Source: DATBDN01 sp963715995 | Lineage (GTDB): Bacteria > Actinomycetota > Thermoleophilia > Solirubrobacterales > Thermoleophilaceae | Length of the DNA: 64,000 nucleotides | Direction of reading: 5' to 3' | Assembly: GCA_963715995.1 (NCBI GenBank) | Contig: OY970283.1 | Coordinates: forward strand, 1,240,001-1,304,000 | Shown here: positions 16,090 through 25,911 of the stretch, piece by piece | How positions within the stretch are numbered: position 1 is the stretch's first letter | Layout: each line of letters starts with the position of its first letter | Program-made: the position numbers and the translations under genes | The notes under the pieces: model-generated | Told to the model about the DNA's origin: nothing | The model's database searches: none | The model's input: only the letters and a program-made list of their open reading frames with translations

Positions 16090-17322
16090 ATGGAGATCGA
16101 GATTGGACGTGGCAAGAAGGGTCGTCGTGCCTACGGGTTCGACGACATCGCGATTGTGCCCTCGAGGCGCACGCGTGACCCTGACGACATAGACGTCAGC
16201 TGGACGCTCGGGCCGTACCGGTTCGAGATGCCGCTGCTCGCGTCGGCCATGGACGGTGTCGTCTCACCGCAGACCGCCGGCATCCTGGGCAAGCTCGGCG
16301 GCCTCGCCGTCCTCAACCTCGAGGGCATCTGGACTCGCTACGAGGACGCGGAGAGCCAGCTCGAGCTGATCGCCTCGTTCCCGAAGGAGACGGCCACCCG
16401 GCAGATGCAGGAGGTCTACAAGGAGCCGGTCAAGGCCGAGCTCGTGGCCCAGCGCATCCGCGAGGTCAAGGAGCAGGGCGTCGTCTGCGCCGCCTCCCTC
16501 ACTCCGCAAAAGGTCAACAAGTACTACGAGCTGGCGCTCGAGGCGGGCCTCGACATCCTGATCATCCAGGGCACGGTCGTCTCGGCCGAGCACGTCTCAC
16601 AGACGTCGGAGCCGCTCAATCTCAAGGAGTTCATCCGCGAGATGCCGGTGCCGGTGGTCGTGGGCGGCTGCGCGTCCTACCAGACTGGTCTCCACCTCAT
16701 GCGCACGGGCGCGAAGGGCGTGCTCGTCGGCGTCGGGCCGGGCCACGCGTGCACCACGCGCGGCGTGCTCGGGATCGGCGTGCCGCAGGCAACCGCGATC
16801 GCGGACGTGGCCGAGGCGCGCACCGACTACCTGAAGGAGTCGGGCGAGTACGTCAAGGTCATCGCCGACGGCGGCATGCGCACCGGCGGCGACATCTCGA
16901 AGGCCATCGTCATGGGCGCCGACGCCGTCATGGTCGGCTCGCCGCTTGCGCGCGCGTACGAGGCGCCGGGCAAGGGCTACCACTGGGGCATGGCCACCTT
17001 CCACCCGACGCTGCCGCGCGGCGCCCGGGTGAAGACGACCCAGAACGGCTCACTGGAGCAGATCCTCAACGGGCCTGCGCTCGAGAACGACGGCACCTTC
17101 AACCTCATGGGCAGCCTGCGCACGTCGATGGCCACCTGCGGATACGAGGACATCCTCGACTTCCAGCGGGCCGAGGTCATGGTCGCGCCGTCGCTTCAGA
17201 GCGAGGGCAAGTCGCTCCAGCGCGAGCAGGCGGTCGGGATGGGGGCCACGAGCGCCGCGGCTCCGGCGCCGATCGAGCAGCTCACCAACGGCCAGATTCT
17301 CGAAACCGTTTCTTCGAACTAG
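16090..17322 (+). CDS. guaB3: GuaB3-family IMP dehydrogenase-related protein
   Basis: A 410-residue (beta/alpha)8 barrel of the IMPDH/GMP reductase superfamily without the CBS pair, as in the actinobacterial GuaB3 group. The N-terminus EIEIGRGKKGRRAYGFDDIA is diagnostic. The catalytic loop GVGPGHACTTRGVLGIG contains the active-site Cys, and VIADGGMRTGGDISKAIVMG binds the nucleotide phosphate. ATG 16090 is chosen over TTG 16084 because the AAGG element at 16076-16079 is better spaced and the protein then starts at the conserved MEIEIGRG. guaA follows directly, so guanine nucleotide synthesis is the likely context. The exact activity of GuaB3 enzymes is not settled by sequence. Confidence 0.92.
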   Translation: MEIEIGRGKKGRRAYGFDDIAIVPSRRTRDPDDIDVSWTLGPYRFEMPLLASAMDGVVSPQTAGILGKLGGLAVLNLEGIWTRYEDAESQLELIASFPKETATRQMQEVYKEPVKAELVAQRIREVKEQGVVCAASLTPQKVNKYYELALEAGLDILIIQGTVVSAEHVSQTSEPLNLKEFIREMPVPVVVGGCASYQTGLHLMRTGAKGVLVGVGPGHACTTRGVLGIGVPQATAIADVAEARTDYLKESGEYVKVIADGGMRTGGDISKAIVMGADAVMVGSPLARAYEAPGKGYHWGMATFHPTLPRGARVKTTQNGSLEQILNGPALENDGTFNLMGSLRTSMATCGYEDILDFQRAEVMVAPSLQSEGKSLQREQAVGMGATSAAAPAPIEQLTNGQILETVSSN

Positions 17323-18921
17323 GTGGAACCAGTCACGACCCCGAACTCCGTCTCGACTGAGACGGAGGCTGGCCCGATCACGAAGACCGACGAGGTGCTC
17401 GTTCTCGACTTCGGCGGGCAGTACTCGCAGCTGATCGCGCGGCGGGTGCGCGAGTGCGGGGTCTTCTCGGAGCTGCTGCCTCACACCGTCGACCTGGACG
17501 AGATCAGGCGTCGCCGGCCACGCGGGCTGATCCTCTCTGGCGGCCCGGCGTCGGTCTACGCCGACGGTGCGCCGAAGCTGCGCAACGAGCTGATGGAGAT
17601 GGACATCCCGGTGCTCGGCATCTGTTACGGCATGCAGGCGATGGTGCTCAACCTCGGCGGTCGCGTCGAGGGTGCCGAGGTCGGGGAGTTCGGCCGCTCC
17701 CAGCTCACGGTCAGCCAGGAGGGCAGGCTCCTGCGCGGGCTTCCGCACGAGCAGTCGTGCTGGATGTCGCACCGCGACACGGTCTACGAGGCGCCCCCAG
17801 GCTTCACCGCGCTCGCGTCGTCCACCGAGTCGCCGGTGGCGGCGCTCGAAGCGCCCGACCGCGGCCTCTACGGGATCCAGTTCCACCCGGAGGTCGTTCA
17901 CACGCCCTACGGCACCGACGTGCTTCGCCGCTTCCTCGACGACATCTGCGGCTGCTCGATGGAATGGAGCGCCGCGTCGGTCATCGAGGAGCAGGTGGCC
18001 CGTATCCGCGAGCAGGTCGGCAGCGGCCGCGTCATCTGCGGGCTCTCCGGCGGGGTCGACTCGTCGGTGGCGGCGCTGCTCGTGCACAAGGCGATCGGCG
18101 ACCAGCTCACCTGCGTGTTCGTCGACCACGGGCTCATGCGCAAGAACGAGGGTGACCAGGTGGTGGCCGCCTTCCGCGACCACTTCAAGGTGCCGCTGAT
18201 CGCGGTCGACGCGAAGGATCGCTTCCTCGCTCGGTTGAAGGGCGAGACCGACCCGGAGACCAAGCGCAAGATCATCGGCGCCGAGTTCATCCGCGTCTTC
18301 GAGGAGGAGGCGGCCAGGATCGAGGACGTCTCCTACCTCGTGCAGGGCACGCTCTACTCGGACGTGATCGAGTCGGGCGGCGGACATGGCTCGGCGGTCA
18401 TCAAGTCGCACCACAACGTCGGCGGGCTGCCGGACGACCTCGAGTTCCAGCTCGTGGAACCGCTGCGCTCGCTGTTCAAGGACGAGGTGCGCCAGGTCGG
18501 CCTCGAGCTCGGGCTGCCGGAGAAGCTCGTCTGGCGCCAGCCGTTCCCGGGCCCGGGCCTGGCCATCCGCATCATCGGCGGCGAGGTCAACTGGGAGCGC
18601 CTCGAGCTGCTGCGCGACGCCGATGCGATCCTCCAGGACGAGATCCGCACCGCCGGGCTCTATCGCGAGCTGTGGCAGTCGTTCTGCGTGCTGCCGGGCG
18701 ATCTGCGCTCAGTCGGCGTCCAGGGCGACGAGCGCACCTACGGCTACGTCGTGGTCATCCGCGCGGTCACCTCCGACGACGCGATGACCGCCGACTGGGC
18801 GCGGCTGCCCTACGACCTGCTCGAGAAGGTCGCCTCGCGCATGATCAACGAGCTGCGCGACGTGAACCGGGTCGTGCTCGACATCACGTCGAAGCCGCCG
18901 GGAACGATCGAGTGGGAGTAG
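17323..18921 (+). CDS. guaA: GMP synthase (glutamine-hydrolysing)
   Basis: A 532-residue two-domain enzyme converting XMP to GMP. The class I amidotransferase domain shows LVLDFGGQYSQLIARRVRE, the nucleophile elbow GICYGMQAMV (Cys) and the His-Glu pair QFHPEVVHTPYG. The ATP pyrophosphatase domain shows GLSGGVDSSVAALLV (P-loop). The C-terminal dimerisation part ends PFPGPGLAIRIIGG and KPPGTIEWE. Start GTG 17323 lies immediately after the guaB3 stop. The 3' end overlaps the DUF5069-cupin gene by 10 bp. Confidence 0.97.
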   Translation: MEPVTTPNSVSTETEAGPITKTDEVLVLDFGGQYSQLIARRVRECGVFSELLPHTVDLDEIRRRRPRGLILSGGPASVYADGAPKLRNELMEMDIPVLGICYGMQAMVLNLGGRVEGAEVGEFGRSQLTVSQEGRLLRGLPHEQSCWMSHRDTVYEAPPGFTALASSTESPVAALEAPDRGLYGIQFHPEVVHTPYGTDVLRRFLDDICGCSMEWSAASVIEEQVARIREQVGSGRVICGLSGGVDSSVAALLVHKAIGDQLTCVFVDHGLMRKNEGDQVVAAFRDHFKVPLIAVDAKDRFLARLKGETDPETKRKIIGAEFIRVFEEEAARIEDVSYLVQGTLYSDVIESGGGHGSAVIKSHHNVGGLPDDLEFQLVEPLRSLFKDEVRQVGLELGLPEKLVWRQPFPGPGLAIRIIGGEVNWERLELLRDADAILQDEIRTAGLYRELWQSFCVLPGDLRSVGVQGDERTYGYVVVIRAVTSDDAMTADWARLPYDLLEKVASRMINELRDVNRVVLDITSKPPGTIEWE

Positions 18922-19427
18922 CTCCCGACGTCAGCGACTTCACGGCGGAGCTTCACGGCTACGCCTACCTGCCGCGCATGTTCGACAAGGCGCGCGGCAA
19001 GCTGGCGGGCACGACCGAGGGGCCGCAGTTCGGCTGCCCGCTCGACCACACGGCGATGGCCCGCCTGGGCATCTACCCCGAGCAGGTGCTCGACCTGGTG
19101 CGCGTGCACGGAGAGGACGACACGGCGATCCTCGACGGCCTGAAGGAGATCGGGATCGCGTCAGCGGAGGAGGCGTGGTTCGACGCCGAGGCAACCGAGG
19201 ACGAGCTGCTGGGCGGCCCCTACCTGAAGGTGCGCCCGGTCGAGCAGATCGACGAGCTGCGCGCACGCCCCGGCCACGAGGTGCTCGTGGTCGAGGAGGG
19301 CGAGGCGAAGATCACGCTGGGCGAGCGCCAGATGCGCATCGTCCGAGCGGGCGAGGCCGTGCGGATCCCGCCCGAGCTGCCCCACAGGATCGAGGGGTCT
19401 GACCCCCTGCGCATTTCGCGGCAGTAA
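18912..19427 (+). CDS. DUF5069-cupin fusion protein
   Basis: A 171-residue protein starting at GTG 18912 inside the end of guaA. Residues about 8-95 match the DUF5069 pattern: YAYLPRMFDKARGKLAGT, then FGCPLDHTAMARLGI, and LVRVHGEDDTAILDGL. Residues about 115-171 form a short cupin barrel half: EVLVVEEGEAKITLGERQM, then AGEAVRIPPELPHRIEG with a metal-type His. Cupins usually bind small ligands or metals; DUF5069 has no known function. The fusion links the two folds in one chain and may respond to a small molecule. Coupling to guaA suggests expression with purine synthesis genes. Confidence 0.72.
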   Translation: MGVAPDVSDFTAELHGYAYLPRMFDKARGKLAGTTEGPQFGCPLDHTAMARLGIYPEQVLDLVRVHGEDDTAILDGLKEIGIASAEEAWFDAEATEDELLGGPYLKVRPVEQIDELRARPGHEVLVVEEGEAKITLGERQMRIVRAGEAVRIPPELPHRIEGSDPLRISRQ

Positions 19428-19436
19428 CTGCGCTCG

Positions 19437-20588
19437 CTAGGAGAACGCGTCCCAGCTCTGAAGCGACGGCAGCGGGTCGATCACGTGGCCGCCGTTGTAC
19501 CAGCCCGGTGAGGTCCAGATCTCGAAGTGCAGGTGGCATGCGGTTGCGTCGCCGGTGTCGCCGACGACGCCGATCTGCTCGCCCGTGAAGACCTTGTCGC
19601 CCTCGCTGAACGCGCTCGGCTGCGCCATGTGCATGTAGGCGTTGTCGGTCCCGTCGAGGCCGTGGATCACCAGGTAGTTGCCGGCCGCCGACTGCGATCC
19701 CGAGTAGACGACCGTGCCGCCCTGGGCCGCCGCCAGCTTGGTCCCGCACGGAGAGAGCACGTCCTGGCCCTGATGCGTGTGGCCCGAGCGCGTGGCGCCG
19801 AAGCGGTCGGCAGAGTCGCCGTAGTCGTGGCGGCCGCGGACCGGGAAGAAATGGGTGTGGAGGTCGAACGCGTCGCGGTCGGAGTTCGCGGCGGCGCTCG
19901 TGACGGTCAGGCCGGCGCTCTGGACGACCGCGCGGAACGCGTAACGCCCCTCTGGCTGCGCGACGCCGTCGACGTTGCCGTTCCAGCGGACGGCGCGCAC
20001 CTGCCCGGCGGGGACCTGCGGCTGGCTCCAGGTCTGGACGACCACGCCGTCCGACTCGCGCACCAGGTTCACGGTCACGTCGCTGGGAGCGGTGCCGCTC
20101 AGCCGGTACGAGAAGACGATCGCGCGCTGCGCGCCGTAGAACCACTTGGCCGCCGAGGTGGCCGTCTCCACCGACGACGCGCCCGGAGCGGGCGAGAGGA
20201 TCGGCTGCGACTCGGGTGGTGGCGCCGGGAGGATCTTGACCGGCTTGGTCGGCGCGGATTGGCTGCCGCTGGGCGCGAGGGCCTGAACCGGGCCGGTCTG
20301 AGCGTCGATCGGCACCGACACCGTCACAGCAGATGCGCTGTGAGCCTTGACCGCTGCCGTCTTGGCCATGCCCTTGAGCCCGGATCCCTTGAACACCACC
20401 TTGGTCACCGCGTCCAGGTTCTTGCCGGTGATCTTCGCGGTCGAGCCACCCTGGATGCGGTGCTTCGCGGCACACGCCTGTACGCAGGTGATGCTGGCGA
20501 CCGTCGGCTCCGGGCTGTAGGTCACGCCGCCCGTTCCGGCCATCGCGGCAGGGGCGGCCGCGAGTGCGAACGCAACGCCAAGCACCAA
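19437..20588 (-). CDS. Secreted M23 (LytM-type) metallopeptidase
   Basis: A 383-residue exported protein beginning at TTG 20588, a weak choice forced by the absence of another nearby start. A signal peptide (LVLGVAFALAAAPAAMA) is followed by an IPT/TIG-like beta domain (PTVASITCVQACAAKHR through KPVKILPAPPP), a FlgD-Ig-like domain (VRAVRWNGNVDGVAQPEGRY) and the C-terminal lysostaphin/LytM domain. The zinc ligands are visible in GHTHQGQDVLSPCG (HxxxD) and CHLHFEIW (HxH). M23 enzymes cut peptidoglycan cross-bridges. A c-di-AMP riboswitch occupies the leader, so expression of this hydrolase is very probably controlled by that messenger. Confidence 0.9.
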   Translation of the reverse strand: MVLGVAFALAAAPAAMAGTGGVTYSPEPTVASITCVQACAAKHRIQGGSTAKITGKNLDAVTKVVFKGSGLKGMAKTAAVKAHSASAVTVSVPIDAQTGPVQALAPSGSQSAPTKPVKILPAPPPESQPILSPAPGASSVETATSAAKWFYGAQRAIVFSYRLSGTAPSDVTVNLVRESDGVVVQTWSQPQVPAGQVRAVRWNGNVDGVAQPEGRYAFRAVVQSAGLTVTSAAANSDRDAFDLHTHFFPVRGRHDYGDSADRFGATRSGHTHQGQDVLSPCGTKLAAAQGGTVVYSGSQSAAGNYLVIHGLDGTDNAYMHMAQPSAFSEGDKVFTGEQIGVVGDTGDATACHLHFEIWTSPGWYNGGHVIDPLPSLQSWDAFS

Positions 20589-20604
20589 TCGATGGATTCC
20601 CCGG

Positions 20605-20775
20605 ATCTTCGAGCCTCTCTGTTTTGCGCCTACGGGGTGAGCTGACGGGCTCGCGCAGAACAGCAGCGCTACAACCGGCTGATCCGGTCGATTCGCCCCC
20701 GGGTGCGGTCCAGGCAAGGCCCGCGCCCAATGGTTCCCCCGTTCCCATCCGGTGGCCGGACGGGATTCGGCAGGT
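20605..20775 (-). ncRNA. Cyclic-di-AMP riboswitch (ydaO-yuaA class)
   Basis: Read on the minus strand, the leader of the M23 gene contains the conserved ydaO segments in order: CTGCCGAATCCCGTCCGG, GGAACGGGGGAACCATTGGG, GGGGGCGAATCGACCGGATC, TTGTAGCGCTGCTGTTCTGC, and the highly diagnostic GAGCCCGTCAGCTCACCCCG followed by TAGGCG. In other actinobacteria this class precedes cell-wall hydrolase and resuscitation-promoting-factor genes and turns expression off when c-di-AMP binds. Boundaries are approximate. The start codon lies about 17 nt after the last conserved segment, so control of translation initiation or of transcription read-through are both possible. Confidence 0.9.
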
Positions 20776-20791
20776 ACTACAAGTCGGCGGC

Positions 20792-20797
20792 AGCATA
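20792..20797 (-). promoter_or_regulatory. Putative -10 element for the riboswitch transcript
   Basis: TATGCT preceded by TG on the minus strand. Transcription would start near 20785, just upstream of the first conserved riboswitch segment. No clear -35 is seen. Confidence 0.35.
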
Positions 20798-20849
20798 CAC
20801 CGGGGCCGGGCGGATCCCCTGACCGACCGCTACCCTCTCCCGTCTGTAA

Positions 20850-21284
20850 ATGAAGACTTTTGTGGCCACACCAGCGAACCGCGAGCGCAACTGGGTCATC
20901 GTCGATGCCAACGGCAAGACGCTTGGCCGGCTCGCGACCCAGATTGCCGACGTGCTGCGCGGCAAGCGCAAGCCCGAGTACACGCCGCACTGCGACGTCG
21001 GCGACTTCGTGGTGGTCGTCAACGCCGAGCGCATCTCGGTCACCGGCAACAAGCGCCAGGACAAGAAGTACTACCGCCATTCCGGCTATCCGGGCGGCCT
21101 GCGCGAGCGCACGCTCGAGGAGATGCTGGCCCGCAGGCCCGAAGAGGTCATCCGCCTCGCCGTCAAGGGCATGCTGCCGCGCAACCGGCTCGCCCGCCAG
21201 CAGCTGAGCAAGCTGAAGGTGTACGCCGGCCCGGACCATCCGCACGTCGCGCAGAAGCCCGAACCTCTGGAGATCAACACTTGA
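20850..21284 (+). CDS. rplM: Ribosomal protein uL13
   Basis: A 144-residue large-subunit protein. WVIVDANGKTLGRLATQIAD at the N-terminus, then GKRKPEYTPHCDVGDFVVVVN, and VIRLAVKGMLPRNRLARQQL are family-typical. It heads the conserved L13-S9 pair, and its TGA overlaps the TTG start of rpsI (TTGA). The upstream gap of about 260 bp is occupied by the divergent M23 riboswitch leader. No clear ribosome-binding site precedes the ATG, so a short or leaderless mRNA is possible. Confidence 0.97.
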   Translation: MKTFVATPANRERNWVIVDANGKTLGRLATQIADVLRGKRKPEYTPHCDVGDFVVVVNAERISVTGNKRQDKKYYRHSGYPGGLRERTLEEMLARRPEEVIRLAVKGMLPRNRLARQQLSKLKVYAGPDHPHVAQKPEPLEINT

Positions 21285-22225
21285 TTCAGGACGAGAGCCC
21301 CGACCAGCCGACGGACGAGACGCCCGACGAGGAGAACGTCGAGCCGACGACCGCGCCGGACGAGACACCCGGCGTACCCGAGGGCGAGCCCGCCGAGGAT
21401 CCGGGCGCCGCTCCCGACGAGACGCTGAGCGAGGCAACCGAGGACGCGCCGGCCGCCGAGGAGCCCGCCGCCGAGGCCGAGGAGCCCGCCGCCGCTGAGG
21501 AGCCCGCCGCCGCTGAGGAGCCCGCCGCCGCTGAGGAGCCCGCGGCTGCCGGCGAGGAGCCCGCCGCTGAGGAGCCCGCCACCGACGAGCCCGCCGCCGA
21601 GGAGCCCGCCGCCGAGGAGCGCCAGCGCCCGCCGCGCCGCGAGCAGCCAAAGGCAGACGAGCCCGAGGTCATCCCGGGCGCCCACCTCGAGCCCGACCTG
21701 GTGCTCGATCAGCCCGCAGCCGACGCCGACAGCGACGAGTACGCGCAGTACGCCGACGACAGCGGCGACGACGAGCCCGAGGCGACCGCGGCCGAGCCCG
21801 ACGAGCCGGCCGTGCGCAGCCCGCTGGAGCTCGCAGCCGACGCCCGCTACAACGCCACCGGCAAGCGCAAGACCGCAATCGCGCGCGTCATCCTCAAGCC
21901 CGGATCGGGCGTCTACACGATCAACGGCAAGACGCTCGAGGAGTACTTCCCGCGTGACCGCCTCCAGACGCAGGCACGCCAGCCGCTCGACGCGACCGGC
22001 AACCTCGCGCGCATGGACGTCGTGGCGCGCATCCACGGCGGCGGCGTGTCGGCCCAGGCCGGGGCGCTGCGTCACGGCATCGCCCGCGCCCTCGTCGAGG
22101 CCGAGCCGAGCCTGCGCACCGAGCTGAAGCGCCGCGGCTACCTCACGCGCGATCCGCGCGAGAAGGAGCGCAAGAAGGCTGGGCTTAAGAAGGCCCGCAA
22201 GCGGCCGCAGTTCTCGAAGCGCTAG
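21281..22225 (+). CDS. rpsI: Ribosomal protein uS9 with a 188-residue acidic N-terminal extension
   Basis: Residues 189-314 are a complete S9: YNATGKRKTAIARVILKPGS, then ARIHGGGVSAQAGALRHGIA, and the basic tail KKAGLKKARKRPQFSKR whose final residues reach the P-site tRNA. Ahead of it, the frame from TTG 21281 is open for 188 residues of Glu/Ala/Pro-rich low-complexity sequence with EEPAAA repeats. Shorter acidic N-termini are known on actinobacterial S9, but this one is longer than the S9 domain itself. An in-frame GTG at 21812 would give a standard 137-residue S9 but lacks a good ribosome-binding site, while TTG 21281 has the operon's TTGA coupling. The extension is probably disordered. Confidence 0.93.
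   Translation: MIQDESPDQPTDETPDEENVEPTTAPDETPGVPEGEPAEDPGAAPDETLSEATEDAPAAEEPAAEAEEPAAAEEPAAAEEPAAAEEPAAAGEEPAAEEPATDEPAAEEPAAEERQRPPRREQPKADEPEVIPGAHLEPDLVLDQPAADADSDEYAQYADDSGDDEPEATAAEPDEPAVRSPLELAADARYNATGKRKTAIARVILKPGSGVYTINGKTLEEYFPRDRLQTQARQPLDATGNLARMDVVARIHGGGVSAQAGALRHGIARALVEAEPSLRTELKRRGYLTRDPREKERKKAGLKKARKRPQFSKR
21479..21550 (+). repeat. In-frame 18-bp tandem repeat (EEPAAA) in rpsI
   Basis: GAGGAGCCCGCCGCCGCT occurs three times without change (21479-21496, 21497-21514, 21515-21532), with a diverged fourth copy to 21550. More degenerate EEPAA units flank it. The repeat number is likely to vary between strains by slippage. Confidence 0.9.
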
Positions 22226-22239
22226 CCCGGACAGCCCAC

Positions 22240-23580
22240 GTGGGTGCCGAAGCAGTGACCAGCCGGCGACTGTTCGGCACCGACGGCGTTCGCGGACGTG
22301 CGGGCGAGTTCCTGACCGCCGACCTGGCCCTGCGGCTGGGTCACGCCGCCGTCGGCATCATGGGGTCCGACGCTCCACAGGTGCTGATCGTGCGCGACAC
22401 GCGCGAGTCCGGCCAGATGTTCGAGTCGGCGCTCGCGGCGGGCATCACGGCCGCCGGCGGCGACGCCGTCTACGGCGGAGTGCTCCCGACCCCCGGCGCC
22501 GCCGTGCTGGCGCGCCGCCTGGGGTTCGACCTCTCGGCCGTCGTCTCGGCATCGCACAACCCGTTCCACGACAACGGCATCAAGTTCTTCGGCCGCGACG
22601 GGACCAAGCTGGACGACGACGCCGAGGCGCGGATCGAGCAGGCCGTGCTCTCGGGCGACGAGCCCGCCATGTCCGAGCGCGCGGGCCGCACGCGTGCCCT
22701 GCGTGGCGCCGCCGACGACTACCTGCGCGAGCTCGAGCTGCGCTTCAAGGGTCTCGACCTCGCGGGCATGCGCATCCTCCTCGACTGCGCCAACGGCGCC
22801 GCCTACCGGGTGGCCCCGGAGATCTTCCGCCGCCTGGGCGCGAACGTCGACGTCGTGGCCGACGAGCCGGACGGCCGCAACATCAACGCGGGCTGCGGCT
22901 CGACGCACGTTGAGCAGCTGGCCGCGACGATGGCGGACGGCGGCTACGACGCCGGCTTCGCCTTCGACGGCGACGCCGATCGCGTGCTGGCCGTCGACCG
23001 CGCCGGCCAGGTGGTGGACGGCGACGAGATCATCGCGATCGCCGCGCTTCACCTGCACAAGAGCGGGGACCTGCCTGGACCGGGCGTTGCCGTGACGGTG
23101 ATGACGAACTTCGGCTTCCACCGCGCCATGCAGGCTGCGGGCATCGAGGTGACGACGACGCCGGTCGGTGACCGCAACGTCATCGCCGAGCTGATGCGCC
23201 GCGGCTGGGCGCTGGGAGGCGAGCAGTCGGGCCACATCATCGAGACCCGCTTCGTGCCCTCCGGCGACGGCACCGCCGCCGCGCTGCTCACCCTCGAGGC
23301 GCTCCGTGGCCGCGACATGACCGAGCGTGACGCGATGGCCAAGCTCCCGCAGGTGCTGCTGAACGTGCGCGTGGCCGACCGCGACGCGCTGGATGGGGCC
23401 CGTGAGGTCTGGGACGCCGTCGAGCGTGAGTCTCAGGCCCTGAACGGCGACGGGCGAGTGCTGGTGCGGGCCTCGGGCACCGAACCGCTCGTGCGTGTGA
23501 TGGTCGAGGCCCCGGAAAAGACGCAATGTGCGGAAATCGCCGAGCGGCTGGCCGGCCTCGTGGAGCGCGAGCTGGGCTGA
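22240..23580 (+). CDS. glmM: Phosphoglucosamine mutase
   Basis: A 446-residue alpha-D-phosphohexomutase converting glucosamine 6-phosphate to glucosamine 1-phosphate on the way to UDP-GlcNAc. Visible are LFGTDGVRGRAGEFLTADLA, the phosphoserine loop SASHNPFHDNGIKFF, the metal loop AFDGDADRVLAVD, the sugar loop GWALGGEQSGHIIE and the phosphate loop RASGTEPLVRVMVE. The start GTG 22240 precedes the conserved N-terminus by 10 residues. It is separated from glmS, the previous enzyme of the pathway, by an 87-bp gap that holds a terminator-like hairpin. Confidence 0.96.
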   Translation: MGAEAVTSRRLFGTDGVRGRAGEFLTADLALRLGHAAVGIMGSDAPQVLIVRDTRESGQMFESALAAGITAAGGDAVYGGVLPTPGAAVLARRLGFDLSAVVSASHNPFHDNGIKFFGRDGTKLDDDAEARIEQAVLSGDEPAMSERAGRTRALRGAADDYLRELELRFKGLDLAGMRILLDCANGAAYRVAPEIFRRLGANVDVVADEPDGRNINAGCGSTHVEQLAATMADGGYDAGFAFDGDADRVLAVDRAGQVVDGDEIIAIAALHLHKSGDLPGPGVAVTVMTNFGFHRAMQAAGIEVTTTPVGDRNVIAELMRRGWALGGEQSGHIIETRFVPSGDGTAAALLTLEALRGRDMTERDAMAKLPQVLLNVRVADRDALDGAREVWDAVERESQALNGDGRVLVRASGTEPLVRVMVEAPEKTQCAEIAERLAGLVERELG

Positions 23581-23621
23581 ACCCGCTGATAGTCTTCTAG
23601 GCCAGCAGAAGGGTCCTGCGG

Positions 23622-23650
23622 AGCCGCGCCGAAGCGGCTTCTTGCGTTTT
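23622..23650 (+). terminator. Intrinsic terminator or attenuator between glmM and glmS
   Basis: AGCCGC-GCCGAA-GCGGCT (23622-23639) is followed by TCTTGCGTTTT. A strong ribosome-binding site (GGAAAGGAG) and the glmS ATG follow within 20 bp, so read-through or an internal promoter must supply glmS. Confidence 0.6.
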
Positions 23651-23667
23651 AGGGAAAGGAGCCCGGC

Positions 23668-25524
<1,857 letters not shown>

Positions 25525-25563
25525 CGCTGCGGGCCGACGGGCCGCGCTCGTTAGTCTCGCCGC

Positions 25564-25911
25564 GTGATCGGCATGGACATCCTCGAGGTCGAGCGGCTGG
25601 AGCGAGCGCTTGCGCGCACGCCGTCGCTCATGTCGCGGCTCTTCACCCCCGGCGAGCAGGCATACGCCGCGAAGCACAGCCGCCCGGCGATCCACCTGGC
25701 CGCGCGCTTCTGCGCGAAGGAGGCGGTAGCCAAGGCACTGGCGCTGGAGGCCTGGGCGTTCGCCGACGTGGAGGTGGTGGCCACCGGCGCCGCGCCGGAG
25801 ATCCGCCTGTCGGGTGCCGCCGCCGAGCGGGCGGCCGAGCTCGGCGCGCATCCGCGCGTGTCGCTCACGCACACGCGCGCGACGGCAGCGGCGGTGGCGA
25901 TCCTCGCGTGA
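25564..25911 (+). CDS. acpS: Holo-[acyl-carrier-protein] synthase
   Basis: A 115-residue phosphopantetheinyl transferase of the AcpS trimeric type. GMDILEVERLERAL supplies the first metal Asp, and ARFCAKEAVAKALAL is the W/F-x-x-KEAx-K signature. SLTHTRATAAAVAIL is the C-terminal strand. It activates ACP by moving 4'-phosphopantetheine from CoA. Start GTG 25564. It ends in a GTGA overlap with nnrD, and the acpS-nnr-alr order is common in bacteria. Confidence 0.94.
   Translation: MIGMDILEVERLERALARTPSLMSRLFTPGEQAYAAKHSRPAIHLAARFCAKEAVAKALALEAWAFADVEVVATGAAPEIRLSGAAAERAAELGAHPRVSLTHTRATAAAVAILA

Noticed and set aside
23581..23667. A glmS ribozyme.
   Set aside because: The gap is only 87 nt and lacks the conserved ribozyme core; a terminator-like hairpin is seen instead.
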